Assembly (NCBI GenBank): GCA_964533215.1
Contig: CAZHLJ010000001.1
Span: forward strand, 620,001-684,000
Source: Bact-08 sp964533215
GTDB lineage: Bacteria > Bacteroidota > Bacteroidia > Bacteroidales > UBA932
Length of the DNA stretch: 64,000 nucleotides
Direction of reading: 5' to 3'
The notes under the pieces are model-generated. The model was not told where the DNA came from. It did not search any database and saw nothing but the letters and a program-made list of their open reading frames with translations. The position numbers were made by a program, and so were the translations under genes. Shown here in pieces: positions 18,794-27,240 of the stretch; the stretch's first letter is position 1, and the number at the start of each line of letters is the position of its first letter.

Positions 18794-21527
18794 TGTTTAC
18801 GGGTATAGTAAAGTGAAATTCTGAACCTTTTCCGGGCTCACTCTCCACCCACATCCTACCATCAAGCAATTCCACGTAAGCTTTTGAAATTGATAGTCCT
18901 AATCCGGCTCCCTCATAATTGCGTGTAATTGACTCGCTGCCCTGTCTGAAGCGTTCAAAGATCATATCTTTATGCTCAGGAATAATGCCTATGCCGGTAT
19001 CCTTTACAAAAAACTCCAATCCGGCAGATTCCTTATGGCAGCCTATTTCAATGAATCCTAAAGATGTGAATTTTATGGCGTTTTTAGTGAGATTGGTAAG
19101 TATGGCGTAGAGTTTCTCCTTATCGGTGTAAGCTTTGGCATCGTTTTCAGAAAGAGCTTTGCCGAGAATCAGCTTTAAACCTTTCTCTTCGGCCTGAGGT
19201 TTGAAGAACTCGTAGATAAAGTTTAGCAGCTCATTTACGTCAACCTCAGAAAGATGTGCCTTAACCAGACCAGACTCAAGTGTGGAAGTGCTTATTATAT
19301 CATTGATTATGTTGAGCATCCGGTTGCCGCTTTTCTCTATTATCCTTATATATTCCTGCTGTTCTTCTCCGGTCAGCTTTGGCTCTTTCAGCAGTTCCGT
19401 AAAGCCAAGGATTCCATTCATAGGGGTTCTTATCTCGTGGCTCATATTTGCAAGGAAGGCAGATTTAAGACGGTCACTCTCTTCAACTTTCTCTTTTGCT
19501 CTTATCAATTCATCCCGGTTATATTTCTGTAAATACGCACCACCGATAGTTTTGGCTGTAGCAGCGAGTATCTGCTCCTCTGTCGGCAGCCACTCCTTTT
19601 CGTTCAGGCAGTCGTCAAAACCCATAAATCCCCAAAAGTTATTATCAACAAAAATAGGTGCAATTAACAGTGATTTGATATTCTGAGGCTTGAGAAGCTC
19701 TATCTCGCTGTCAGAAAAATCCTTCATTTTTCCGGAAATGACACCTCCTGCAGATAGATGCTCAAACCAGTGTGTAGAAACAGAATCATAAGGTACATTC
19801 TGCATTTTTTGGTTGTCAATCTGTGGCTCGGCAGCTCCGTCTGTCCATTCATATATCTGACTTGTCAAAGGGTATTTAGAATTAGGGTCAGATTGGTTCC
19901 TGAAAATATAGGCTCTGTTTGTTTTTGTGGCAGTGCCAAGGATTTCTAATACTTTTATGATGTTGTCTTCAATGTCATCACTTCTCACCAATAAGGCTGT
20001 TGCTTTTGCGATTGCTTCCAGAAGGGTATCCCTTTTTTGAATTTCTGCCTCGGCCTTTTTCTCGACTGTTATATCCCGTCCACTTCCTACGACACCGATC
20101 ATAACACCTTGGTCATCTATAATAGGGGCTTTTCGTATGTCCAGATACATAAACTCACCTCTAATATTTCCATATTCATCAAAACGAGCCACTTTTCCAG
20201 ATTTGATAACTTCATCGTCAGAATCTGGGTGCATATTTCCCAATGAGTGCCATTCTGGCAACTCCGGATGCTTTTCTCTCTCTCTGTTGAGAAATAATGA
20301 GTCGGATTTTCCTATTGGCTCATCAGTATCTTTGGTAAAAAGAAGATTTTCGCAGATTGCTCTGTTTGTAAAAATGAAGTTCTTGTCGAGATCCTTAGCC
20401 CATAGCATATCTGGCATATTGTCTGCCATAAGGCGGAAAAGAGTCGATAGTTTACGGTAGCGCTCCTCAGCAGCAAGTATCTCCTTTTGCTGAGATATAT
20501 GATCTGAAATGTCACGTATTATTACCAATCGGCTTTTAGGCTGATTTTTTACAGGTTGGATTATGACTCTGAATGTAGTCATACCTTTTTCTGTATTTAT
20601 CTCAATCTGATCAACAGACTCTTTGCTCATAACCGCGTTTAAAAGAGCTGAGGCAGATGCTCCGGAGATATGAAGTGAGAGTCCGTGAATCTTTTTCTCT
20701 GGGGATATGCCCAGATATGATATAGCAGCTTCGTTGTAGTCCTGAATCCTGTCAAATTCGTCTATAGCTAAAATTCCATCCGGAAGAGTCTCAACTAAAG
20801 TTGCCCTGGCTATTGGTACGAGGTTTAAAAAACGCGTATATAAAATGGCATAGATTGATAGTATTCCACTAATTGTTATACTTGCAGGAGTAAGGTCAAG
20901 TCCGGGAGTGATATTGATTCCGGTCAGATATAGAAAACTGGCACTCCATGGCAAAAGTCCTCCCAACAAAACTATAATACCTTGATGCTGGAAAGATTTT
21001 CTGTTGCGTAAAATGAAAATGAAAAGCTTTATTGTAGCAATAAAGAGAAGTATGTAATTATAGAGTATGTAGCATATCCAGAATCCAATTCCATGATGAT
21101 ACTCCATAAGATGAGTAGCAGGGGAGATTGGGGAGTATCCTGACCAGATAAGATTATGCTTCTCGTTTGTAAAGATGAGCAGCAGGGTTATTACAGGCAT
21201 TATGAATAAATATGCTATCTTCTTTTTCGTGAGAAACCTGTCATTTCCGGTGAAGCGCAGGACAAAAAGAAAGTAAAGGACCGGAGTCAATGTGCCTCCA
21301 AGAAACTCAAGCTTGGACCAGAATATTTTTTCAGTAACAGTAAGAGAGGCTGTTTCAAAAATAATTGGGAGGGCGCCGATGCCTGAAGCAATCATCAGTA
21401 TGGTCAGAATGTAGGCTCCACGGACACCTCTTCTCTGCCATGCAAGAAATCCTCCAAAAAAAGAGACTAATGAGGTTACAAGGAAAAACAGGGAATAGAT
21501 AGTAAAAGTGTGGGCCATCAACATCAT
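18762..21527 (-). CDS. 7TM-PAS-GAF sensor histidine kinase
   Basis: A 921-residue kinase. From the ATG at 21527 the order is: seven membrane helices of the histidine kinase N-terminal 7TM type (to about residue 215), a PAS region around 220-330, a second PAS (about 350-490, MPDMLWAKDLDKNFIFTN), a GAF domain (about 505-670), HisKA with His697 (MSHEIRTPMNG) and HATPase_c (GAGLGLSISKAYVELL). No receiver domain. A start at 21563 is possible, but a box resembling a -7 element (AACTTTTG, complement 21546-21539) would then lie inside the gene. It is divergent from hemerythrin and a second kinase whose HisKA region is closely similar, so the three genes may form one signalling unit. Confidence 0.88.
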   Translation of the reverse strand: MMLMAHTFTIYSLFFLVTSLVSFFGGFLAWQRRGVRGAYILTILMIASGIGALPIIFETASLTVTEKIFWSKLEFLGGTLTPVLYFLFVLRFTGNDRFLTKKKIAYLFIMPVITLLLIFTNEKHNLIWSGYSPISPATHLMEYHHGIGFWICYILYNYILLFIATIKLFIFILRNRKSFQHQGIIVLLGGLLPWSASFLYLTGINITPGLDLTPASITISGILSIYAILYTRFLNLVPIARATLVETLPDGILAIDEFDRIQDYNEAAISYLGISPEKKIHGLSLHISGASASALLNAVMSKESVDQIEINTEKGMTTFRVIIQPVKNQPKSRLVIIRDISDHISQQKEILAAEERYRKLSTLFRLMADNMPDMLWAKDLDKNFIFTNRAICENLLFTKDTDEPIGKSDSLFLNREREKHPELPEWHSLGNMHPDSDDEVIKSGKVARFDEYGNIRGEFMYLDIRKAPIIDDQGVMIGVVGSGRDITVEKKAEAEIQKRDTLLEAIAKATALLVRSDDIEDNIIKVLEILGTATKTNRAYIFRNQSDPNSKYPLTSQIYEWTDGAAEPQIDNQKMQNVPYDSVSTHWFEHLSAGGVISGKMKDFSDSEIELLKPQNIKSLLIAPIFVDNNFWGFMGFDDCLNEKEWLPTEEQILAATAKTIGGAYLQKYNRDELIRAKEKVEESDRLKSAFLANMSHEIRTPMNGILGFTELLKEPKLTGEEQQEYIRIIEKSGNRMLNIINDIISTSTLESGLVKAHLSEVDVNELLNFIYEFFKPQAEEKGLKLILGKALSENDAKAYTDKEKLYAILTNLTKNAIKFTSLGFIEIGCHKESAGLEFFVKDTGIGIIPEHKDMIFERFRQGSESITRNYEGAGLGLSISKAYVELLDGRMWVESEPGKGSEFHFTIPVNINTREASSSC

Positions 21528-21602
21528 TTTGTGAGTACCAAAGTTAAAAATAATTTTGCTCACTTCCAGTAGTTTTTAAAATGAACAACTTGCAGCCCCT
21601 GC

Positions 21603-21618
21603 TTGTTATTATTAACAA
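21603..21618 (+). promoter_or_regulatory. Inverted repeat TTGTTA-N4-TAACAA
   Basis: Perfect 6-bp arms with a 4-base spacer, 15 bases before the hemerythrin start and in the intergenic region between divergent genes. Size and half-site resemble CRP/FNR-family operators, though the sequence is not the canonical FNR box. Confidence 0.4.
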
Positions 21619-21633
21619 CAAACACTCAAAGCC

Positions 21634-22206
21634 ATGAAACCCACAGAAGATCTGGTCCGAGAGCACAATGCAATCATCGTAATGCTGAGCATAATGGATA
21701 AGATTGCAAGTATTATAAGGGATAATAAAGATGTTGAATTTGAGGATATAGAAAAGATTACAGACTTTTTAATAACTTTTGCAGACAAGTGTCATCATGG
21801 AAAAGAGGAGAGAGTGCTCTTTCCGGAGCTTGTCAGAGTAGGAGTAGCGAATGAGAACGGACCTGTAGGAGTTATGCTATATGAACATGAGATGGGTCGC
21901 AGATTCATTAGTGAGATAGTTACCGGAGTGGAAAAATTCAAGGAGGGATATTTTGGCTCCTTGCTTCTTATTTCTCAGGGATTTTCCAATTATACTTTCC
22001 TTCTTAGGAATCACATAAATAAAGAAAACAATATTCTTTTCCCAATGGCAGACAGAGTACTGGATATGCAAAAACAGTCGGATATTGAGGAGCGGTTCCG
22101 AATTATAGAAAAGGAATTTGTAGGAGAAGAAGTGCATGAGAAGTACCTTAATTTACTTGCTGAGCTTAGAGATAAATATTTAATATTTCAAATGGAATCT
22201 GCGTGA
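21634..22206 (+). CDS. Hemerythrin HHE domain protein
   Basis: A 190-residue soluble helical protein. Likely di-iron ligands are visible in hemerythrin order: His11 (REHNAII), His54/His55 and Glu58 (CHHGKEERVLFPEL), His85 (YEHEMGRR), and His127 with Glu131 (NHINKENNILF). Hemerythrin-like proteins bind O2, NO or participate in iron and redox sensing. The last 40 residues extend past the bundle. The stop overlaps the GTG start of the downstream kinase (GTGA), implying translational coupling, so it may be the kinase's sensor subunit. Confidence 0.9.
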   Translation: MKPTEDLVREHNAIIVMLSIMDKIASIIRDNKDVEFEDIEKITDFLITFADKCHHGKEERVLFPELVRVGVANENGPVGVMLYEHEMGRRFISEIVTGVEKFKEGYFGSLLLISQGFSNYTFLLRNHINKENNILFPMADRVLDMQKQSDIEERFRIIEKEFVGEEVHEKYLNLLAELRDKYLIFQMESA

Positions 22207-23126
22207 TAAAACTGAAATTTGAGTATAGAATAACATTAGCGTACCTTCTGTTGGGAGGTGCGTGGATTCTTTTATCCGACTCCTTTGTCAATTCATTTGA
22301 CATGAACAGCCATCTGCAAAGTCAGATCCAGACCTATAAGGGATGGTTTTATGTTATCATAACTGCGGTGATATTCTTCATTTTTATTAAGAGGCATTTG
22401 AAAAAACTAAGGAAGGCAGAACAAGATGCTCTTGATAGCGATAGGCTTAAATCGGCCTTCCTTGCGAATATAAGCCACGAGATAAGAACTCCTATGAATG
22501 GAATCATTGGTTTTGCCGAAATTCTCAGGAACTCACAATTGACAGGTAAACAGCAAAGGGAGTATTTAAAAGTGATTGAAAGTAGCAGCGAAAGATTGCT
22601 TAGTTTGATAAACGATCTAATGCTGCTGTCGAGGATTGATGCAGGACAAATTGGTTTGGAAAACTCAGATGTTAATATTAACTGGGTATTGGAATCTGTT
22701 TCGGACTATAGTATGTCTGATGCAGAGAAGAAGGGGCTTGGCATATCTGTTTTTAAATCCCTTCCCGATTCTGATTCGGTAATAGATGCAGATGAAGGTA
22801 AGTTGCGTGCCGTTATTCAACATTTAGTCAATAATGCCATTAAATACAGTATCAGGGGAACTATTGAATTGGGTTATACAAGAAAGGAACAAGTAGTGGA
22901 ATTTTATGTAAAAGACCAAGGTATTGGTATCCCCACAATGCAGCAGAAAATAATTTTTGACAGATTTGTACAGGCTGACAGCCGTTTGTCTAACGCCTAT
23001 CAAGGAGCAGGAATAGGCTTATCAATTGCCAAGTCTCTTATTGAGATGATGGGTGGAAAAATCTGGGTTGAATCCCAAGAGGGCGCGGGATCGAAATTCT
23101 ATTTTACAATTCCGTTGCATAGATAG
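22203..23126 (+). CDS. Short membrane histidine kinase coupled to hemerythrin
   Basis: A 307-residue kinase starting with GTG. Two membrane helices (about 9-27, YLLLGGAWILLSDSFV, and 45-62, WFYVIITAVIFFIFI) enclose only some 18 residues, so there is no real periplasmic sensor domain. HisKA follows with His92 (ISHEIRTPMNGIIGF), then HATPase_c with GAGIGLSIAKSLIEMMGG. The N-terminal pattern GGAWILLSDS...QTYKGWFYV is one I associate with small membrane anchors found in front of signalling domains. No receiver or PAS domain is present. Input presumably comes from the cytoplasmic hemerythrin protein encoded directly upstream (inference). Confidence 0.88.
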   Translation: MIKLKFEYRITLAYLLLGGAWILLSDSFVNSFDMNSHLQSQIQTYKGWFYVIITAVIFFIFIKRHLKKLRKAEQDALDSDRLKSAFLANISHEIRTPMNGIIGFAEILRNSQLTGKQQREYLKVIESSSERLLSLINDLMLLSRIDAGQIGLENSDVNINWVLESVSDYSMSDAEKKGLGISVFKSLPDSDSVIDADEGKLRAVIQHLVNNAIKYSIRGTIELGYTRKEQVVEFYVKDQGIGIPTMQQKIIFDRFVQADSRLSNAYQGAGIGLSIAKSLIEMMGGKIWVESQEGAGSKFYFTIPLHR

Positions 23127-23169
23127 TTGTTTTCCATTAACTTTAGCATTTTATATTTAATCTTAAATT

Positions 23170-24273
23170 ATGGACAAATCAATCTATAGTATAATAACAG
23201 GGACAGGTTGTTATCTACCTACCAAAAGAGTCAAAAATGAAAATTTTCTCAAGAGCGAGTTTTATGATTCTGAAGGAGAGAGGCTTGACAAGCCGAATCA
23301 GGATATAATAGATAAATTCATAGAGATAACAACTATTGCAGAGAGGCTATATGCTTCTGATGATCTAGTAACCTCCGACATTGCGACTCTTGCTGCTGAA
23401 GAAGCCATAAAATCTGCCGGCATTGATAAAGAAGAACTTGATTATGTGATTGTTGCACATAATTTTGGAGATACTAAAAGTGACAACAATCGTATTGATA
23501 TAGTTCCAAGTCTGGCTGCCCGTGTCAAACATAATCTTGGAATAGTAAATCCCAATGCTGTTGCCTACGATGTGACTTTCGGCTGTCCTGGATGGCTTCA
23601 GGCAGTCATACAGGCAGATTATTATATCAAATCAGGCGATGCAAAGAAAATATTGGTAATTGGGGCAGACATATTGTCCAGAATCAGCGATCCTCACGAT
23701 AGGGACAGTATGTTGTATGCAGACGGTGCCGGTGCTGTCATAATGGAAGCAATAGAGAGTGAGACTCCGGTAGGAATTATGGCACATAAAACCCGATCAG
23801 ATACGTTTATGTATTCAAAAATGCTGTATATGGGCAAGTCTTACAATCCAAACTATAAAAATCAGGGCGATCTTTTCTTAAAAATGAATGGACGCAGATT
23901 ATATCAGTATGCCCTTGATACTGTTCCTCAATCAATAAAGGAGTGTATGGAAAAGAGCAATACAGATATCCGTGACGTTAAGAAAATTCTTATACATCAG
24001 GCGAATGGGAAAATGGACGATGCTATACTGAAAAGGCTTTACGCTCTTTATGGAATCAGCGAACTTCCGGAATACATAATGCCTATGACTATATCTTGGC
24101 TGGGAAATTCGTCTGTTGCAACGTTACCTACTTTGCTTGATTTTATTCTTAACGATAAAATGACTTCCCATAAGGTAAATGAAGGAGATATTTTGGTTTT
24201 TGCTTCTGTCGGTGCAGGGATGAACATAAATGCTCTTACCTACAAGTATGTCAGGAATATTCAGAAATATTGA
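23170..24273 (+). CDS. 3-oxoacyl-ACP synthase III family protein (KAS III)
   Basis: A 367-residue thiolase-fold enzyme with the KAS III triad: Cys139 (TFGCPGWLQA), His276 (LIHQANGKMD) and Asn313 (WLGNSSVATLP). FabH-type enzymes condense acetyl-CoA or another acyl-CoA with malonyl-ACP to start fatty acid synthesis. This one is about 40 residues longer than FabH and its neighbours are not fatty-acid genes, so a specialised beta-ketoacyl synthase is possible. It heads a tight five-gene operon, overlapping the metal transporter gene by 26 bases. Confidence 0.87.
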   Translation: MDKSIYSIITGTGCYLPTKRVKNENFLKSEFYDSEGERLDKPNQDIIDKFIEITTIAERLYASDDLVTSDIATLAAEEAIKSAGIDKEELDYVIVAHNFGDTKSDNNRIDIVPSLAARVKHNLGIVNPNAVAYDVTFGCPGWLQAVIQADYYIKSGDAKKILVIGADILSRISDPHDRDSMLYADGAGAVIMEAIESETPVGIMAHKTRSDTFMYSKMLYMGKSYNPNYKNQGDLFLKMNGRRLYQYALDTVPQSIKECMEKSNTDIRDVKKILIHQANGKMDDAILKRLYALYGISELPEYIMPMTISWLGNSSVATLPTLLDFILNDKMTSHKVNEGDILVFASVGAGMNINALTYKYVRNIQKY

Positions 24274-25507
24274 AGGGAAAATCCATAAACCGGAATTTGG
24301 GGCACTTGAAATATTAAAATTCATTGGCCCGGGTTTGCTTGTCACTGTTGGGTTCATAGACCCGGGGAACTGGGCTTCAAATCTTGCAGCAGGAGCAAAT
24401 TACGGATATGCACTGCTTTGGATGGTGACCTTGTCTACCATCATGCTTGTTTTCCTTCAGCACAACGTGGCTCATCTTGGTATTGCAACAGGCCTGTGTC
24501 TTTCAGAAGCGGCATCGGTTTATCTTAAACCTCAGTACTCAAAATTGCTGCTTGGATCTGCTATGCTGGCTTCAATATCTACTTCCCTGGCAGAAATATT
24601 GGGAGGTGCCATCGCGTTGAATATGTTGTTTGATGTTCCAGTAAGGGCTGGCGCAATTTTGGTTGCAGTTTTTGTGATGATCACGCTCTTCACAAACTCC
24701 TACAGGATGATGGAGAAGTGGATAATTGCATTTGTCTCGGTTATTGGCCTTTCATTTCTCTATGAACTCTCTCTTGTCAATATTGATTGGAACAGTGCAG
24801 TTTCTGGCTGGGTCACGCCTTCCTTTCCAAAAGGATCAATGGTTATAATAATGAGTGTGCTTGGTGCAGTAGTAATGCCACATAATTTATTCCTCCATTC
24901 GGAGATTATACAAAGCCGCCAGTGGAACCTGCAGAACGAGAAAATAATCAGGAAGCAACTTAAGTTTGAGTTTCTAGACACCCTTATGTCCATGATAATC
25001 GGATGGGCAATAAACAGTGCAATGATCCTTCTGGCTGCCGCCACATTTTTCAGGACAGCCACTCCTGTTTCCGAACTTCAGCAAGCTAATCGCCTGCTTA
25101 CACCACTGCTCGGCGATAATGCAGCAATAGTATTTGCCGTTGCACTGCTTTTCTCTGGAATTGCTTCCACTACCACGTCTGGTATGGCAGCCGGAACCAT
25201 ATTTGCCGGTATTTTCAAGGAACCATATGATATCAAGGATAGTCACTCAAAGATGGGGGTTGCATTATCCCTTATTCTTGCGTTAGTTATAATACTATTT
25301 GTCAGTAATCCTTTTAAAGGGCTGATATATTCCCAGATGGCTCTTAGCATCCAGTTGCCGTTTACAGTTTTTCTTCAGGTATACCTGACCTCATCCAATA
25401 AAGTAATGGGAAAATACTCGAACACTTTGTTTACTAAAATCATACTTTATGCCATTGGTTTGGCTGTTACCATCCTGAATATTGCTCTTTTTATTACTTT
25501 GATTTAA
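24248..25507 (+). CDS. Nramp family divalent metal transporter
   Basis: A 419-residue membrane protein with about eleven helices. The metal-binding motifs of Nramp/MntH are present: DPGN in helix 1 (GFIDPGNWASNL) and MPHN in helix 6 (VVMPHNLFLHSE). The family couples proton entry to Mn2+ or Fe2+ uptake across the inner membrane. I start it at the ATG at 24248 (MSGIFRNIEGK); an ATG at 24230 would add six residues. The start lies inside the end of the KAS III gene, pointing to cotranscription. Confidence 0.92.
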   Translation: MSGIFRNIEGKIHKPEFGALEILKFIGPGLLVTVGFIDPGNWASNLAAGANYGYALLWMVTLSTIMLVFLQHNVAHLGIATGLCLSEAASVYLKPQYSKLLLGSAMLASISTSLAEILGGAIALNMLFDVPVRAGAILVAVFVMITLFTNSYRMMEKWIIAFVSVIGLSFLYELSLVNIDWNSAVSGWVTPSFPKGSMVIIMSVLGAVVMPHNLFLHSEIIQSRQWNLQNEKIIRKQLKFEFLDTLMSMIIGWAINSAMILLAAATFFRTATPVSELQQANRLLTPLLGDNAAIVFAVALLFSGIASTTTSGMAAGTIFAGIFKEPYDIKDSHSKMGVALSLILALVIILFVSNPFKGLIYSQMALSIQLPFTVFLQVYLTSSNKVMGKYSNTLFTKIILYAIGLAVTILNIALFITLI

Positions 25508-25523
25508 TATTTGTCGTTTGAAT

Positions 25524-26144
25524 ATGAACAAAACTGCTGTTGTTTTTGGAGCGACCGGACTTGTAGGAAAGGAACTGGTTTCTCAACTGCTAGATGGAAG
25601 TGACTATGACAAGGTTGTTACGGTTGTAAGGGAGGCTCTGCCAATTTACGATGCCAGGCTTGTACAGATAAGACTACATGACTTCCTTAAGCTTATGAAG
25701 CTGGAAGAAAAGTTAAGTGCAGATACATATTTCTGCTGCATCGGAACTACTATAAGCAAGGCTGGTTCAAAAGCTAATTTCAGATTAGTTGACTTTACCA
25801 TTCCGCAGAAAATTGCTTTGTTGGCAGAAAAACTTTCCGTTCCCAACTTGGTTGTTATATCATCCTTGGGGGCTGACTCAGGATCGTCCAATTTTTATCT
25901 TAGGACAAAAGGTGAGATGGAAGAATCTGTGAAAGAGATATATAAAGGACACCTTGAGTTTGTAAGGCCATCACTTCTGATTGGGCATAGAGAAGATTTC
26001 CGCCTGGGAGAGGTAGTTGCTGTTGCTTTCATGAAAATTTTCAAATGGATTTTTATAGGTCCGTTAAGAGAGTATAGGGGAGTTTCTGCGTTTGATGTGG
26101 CACGAAAAATGATAACATTATCAAAATATGGAGACAAAGATTAA
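25524..26144 (+). CDS. NAD(P)-binding Rossmann-fold protein
   Basis: A 206-residue protein whose N-terminus carries the dinucleotide-binding motif VVFGATGLVGKELV. It belongs to the short atypical SDR/NAD(P)H-binding group (HTATIP2/YwnB-like), with SSLGADSGSSNFYLRTKGEMEE in place of a classical YxxxK site. The role is uncertain: a reductase or a regulatory NADPH-binding protein. ATG at 25524 is preferred over a TTG six bases earlier. The 3' end overlaps the next gene by 17 bases. Confidence 0.8.
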   Translation: MNKTAVVFGATGLVGKELVSQLLDGSDYDKVVTVVREALPIYDARLVQIRLHDFLKLMKLEEKLSADTYFCCIGTTISKAGSKANFRLVDFTIPQKIALLAEKLSVPNLVVISSLGADSGSSNFYLRTKGEMEESVKEIYKGHLEFVRPSLLIGHREDFRLGEVVAVAFMKIFKWIFIGPLREYRGVSAFDVARKMITLSKYGDKD

Positions 26145-27225
26145 AGAATTTCTGCCAAAGGCAGTTTTGGCTATGATTTTAACTTGTGTGATATCAAGTT
26201 TTCTCATAGAAATACCTAAAATATTTTCGGTCGACCTGAAAAGCTTCTCTTTTTACGAAAAAAATGCAGCATTGATTGTGTTTTTTGGTCTATCTGTTTT
26301 TTCTCTATGGTTAAGTAGTGTATTTTCCAATAGAAAGCTGATATACCTCTTGCTTGCATTCACTCTTCCGGCTATATACGTGAACCTCCTGCCGTCAGGC
26401 GAAGTGAATAGCTCTATAAATCTTGTCTATATTCATCTTCCTCTGCTTTTATGGGCTGTTTACGGATTTGTTTATATAAAATTTGATATAAGGGACAAGG
26501 CAGGACGCATAGGCTACATAAGGTATAATGGGGATCTGGCTGTTGTTACGGGTCTTATCCTGATTGCTGGTGCAATACTTGCAGGAGTGACAATCTCTCT
26601 CTTTGAAGTGCTGGACCTAAATATAGAAAAATTCTATATAGATTACATTGCCCTGTGCGGACTTGTATCTGCCCCTGTGGTTGCCGCCTTCATCATAGAC
26701 ACCTATCCAATGGCATCAAGCAAGATCGTGCCGATAATAGCACGCATTTTCAGCCCATTGGTGCTTTTTACTTGGGTGGTATATCTTATTGCAATTCCAT
26801 TTTCCGGTAAAGATCCTTACAATGACAGAGATTTTCTTCTGATTTTCAACTTGATGCTGATTGGTGTCATGGCTATTGTTGTATTCTCGGTTTCAGAGAC
26901 TCTCACAGGTAAAAGGAGCAGGTTCAATGAGTCTGTCTTGATGCTCCTTGCTTTTGTAACACTCATAATTGATCTGGTAGCCTTATCCGCAATATTCTAC
27001 AGGATTGGTGAGTTCGGCGTTTCGCCTAACAGGGCAGCTGTACTCGGGTCAAATATTCTGATATTTGCAAATCTTACCCTGATTTTGGTAGATCTGTTCA
27101 AAGTAAACTTTAAAAATTCGGAAATATCTATTGTTGAGAAGACCATTTCCAGATACCTTCCGGTTTATCTGGTATGGATATTGATAGTGGTGTTTGCTTT
27201 TCCACTAATATTCGGAATGAAGTAG
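26128..27225 (+). CDS. DUF4153-like integral membrane protein
   Basis: A 365-residue protein with about ten membrane helices and few charged loops. The layout, including the Asn/Arg-containing segment NRAAVLGSNILIFANLTLILVDL near the C-terminus, matches my recollection of DUF4153 proteins. No catalytic or transport motif is visible. It overlaps the upstream NAD(P)-binding gene and precedes the glycosyltransferase gene by 15 bases, so a role in envelope physiology is a reasonable guess. Confidence 0.65.
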   Translation: METKIKEFLPKAVLAMILTCVISSFLIEIPKIFSVDLKSFSFYEKNAALIVFFGLSVFSLWLSSVFSNRKLIYLLLAFTLPAIYVNLLPSGEVNSSINLVYIHLPLLLWAVYGFVYIKFDIRDKAGRIGYIRYNGDLAVVTGLILIAGAILAGVTISLFEVLDLNIEKFYIDYIALCGLVSAPVVAAFIIDTYPMASSKIVPIIARIFSPLVLFTWVVYLIAIPFSGKDPYNDRDFLLIFNLMLIGVMAIVVFSVSETLTGKRSRFNESVLMLLAFVTLIIDLVALSAIFYRIGEFGVSPNRAAVLGSNILIFANLTLILVDLFKVNFKNSEISIVEKTISRYLPVYLVWILIVVFAFPLIFGMK

Positions 27226-27240
27226 AACCCTCATTTTTTA

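Noticed and set aside
24230..24247. Upstream ATG for the Nramp transporter
   Set aside because: It is possible, but the six added residues look unrelated to the family N-terminus; ATG 24248 is preferred.
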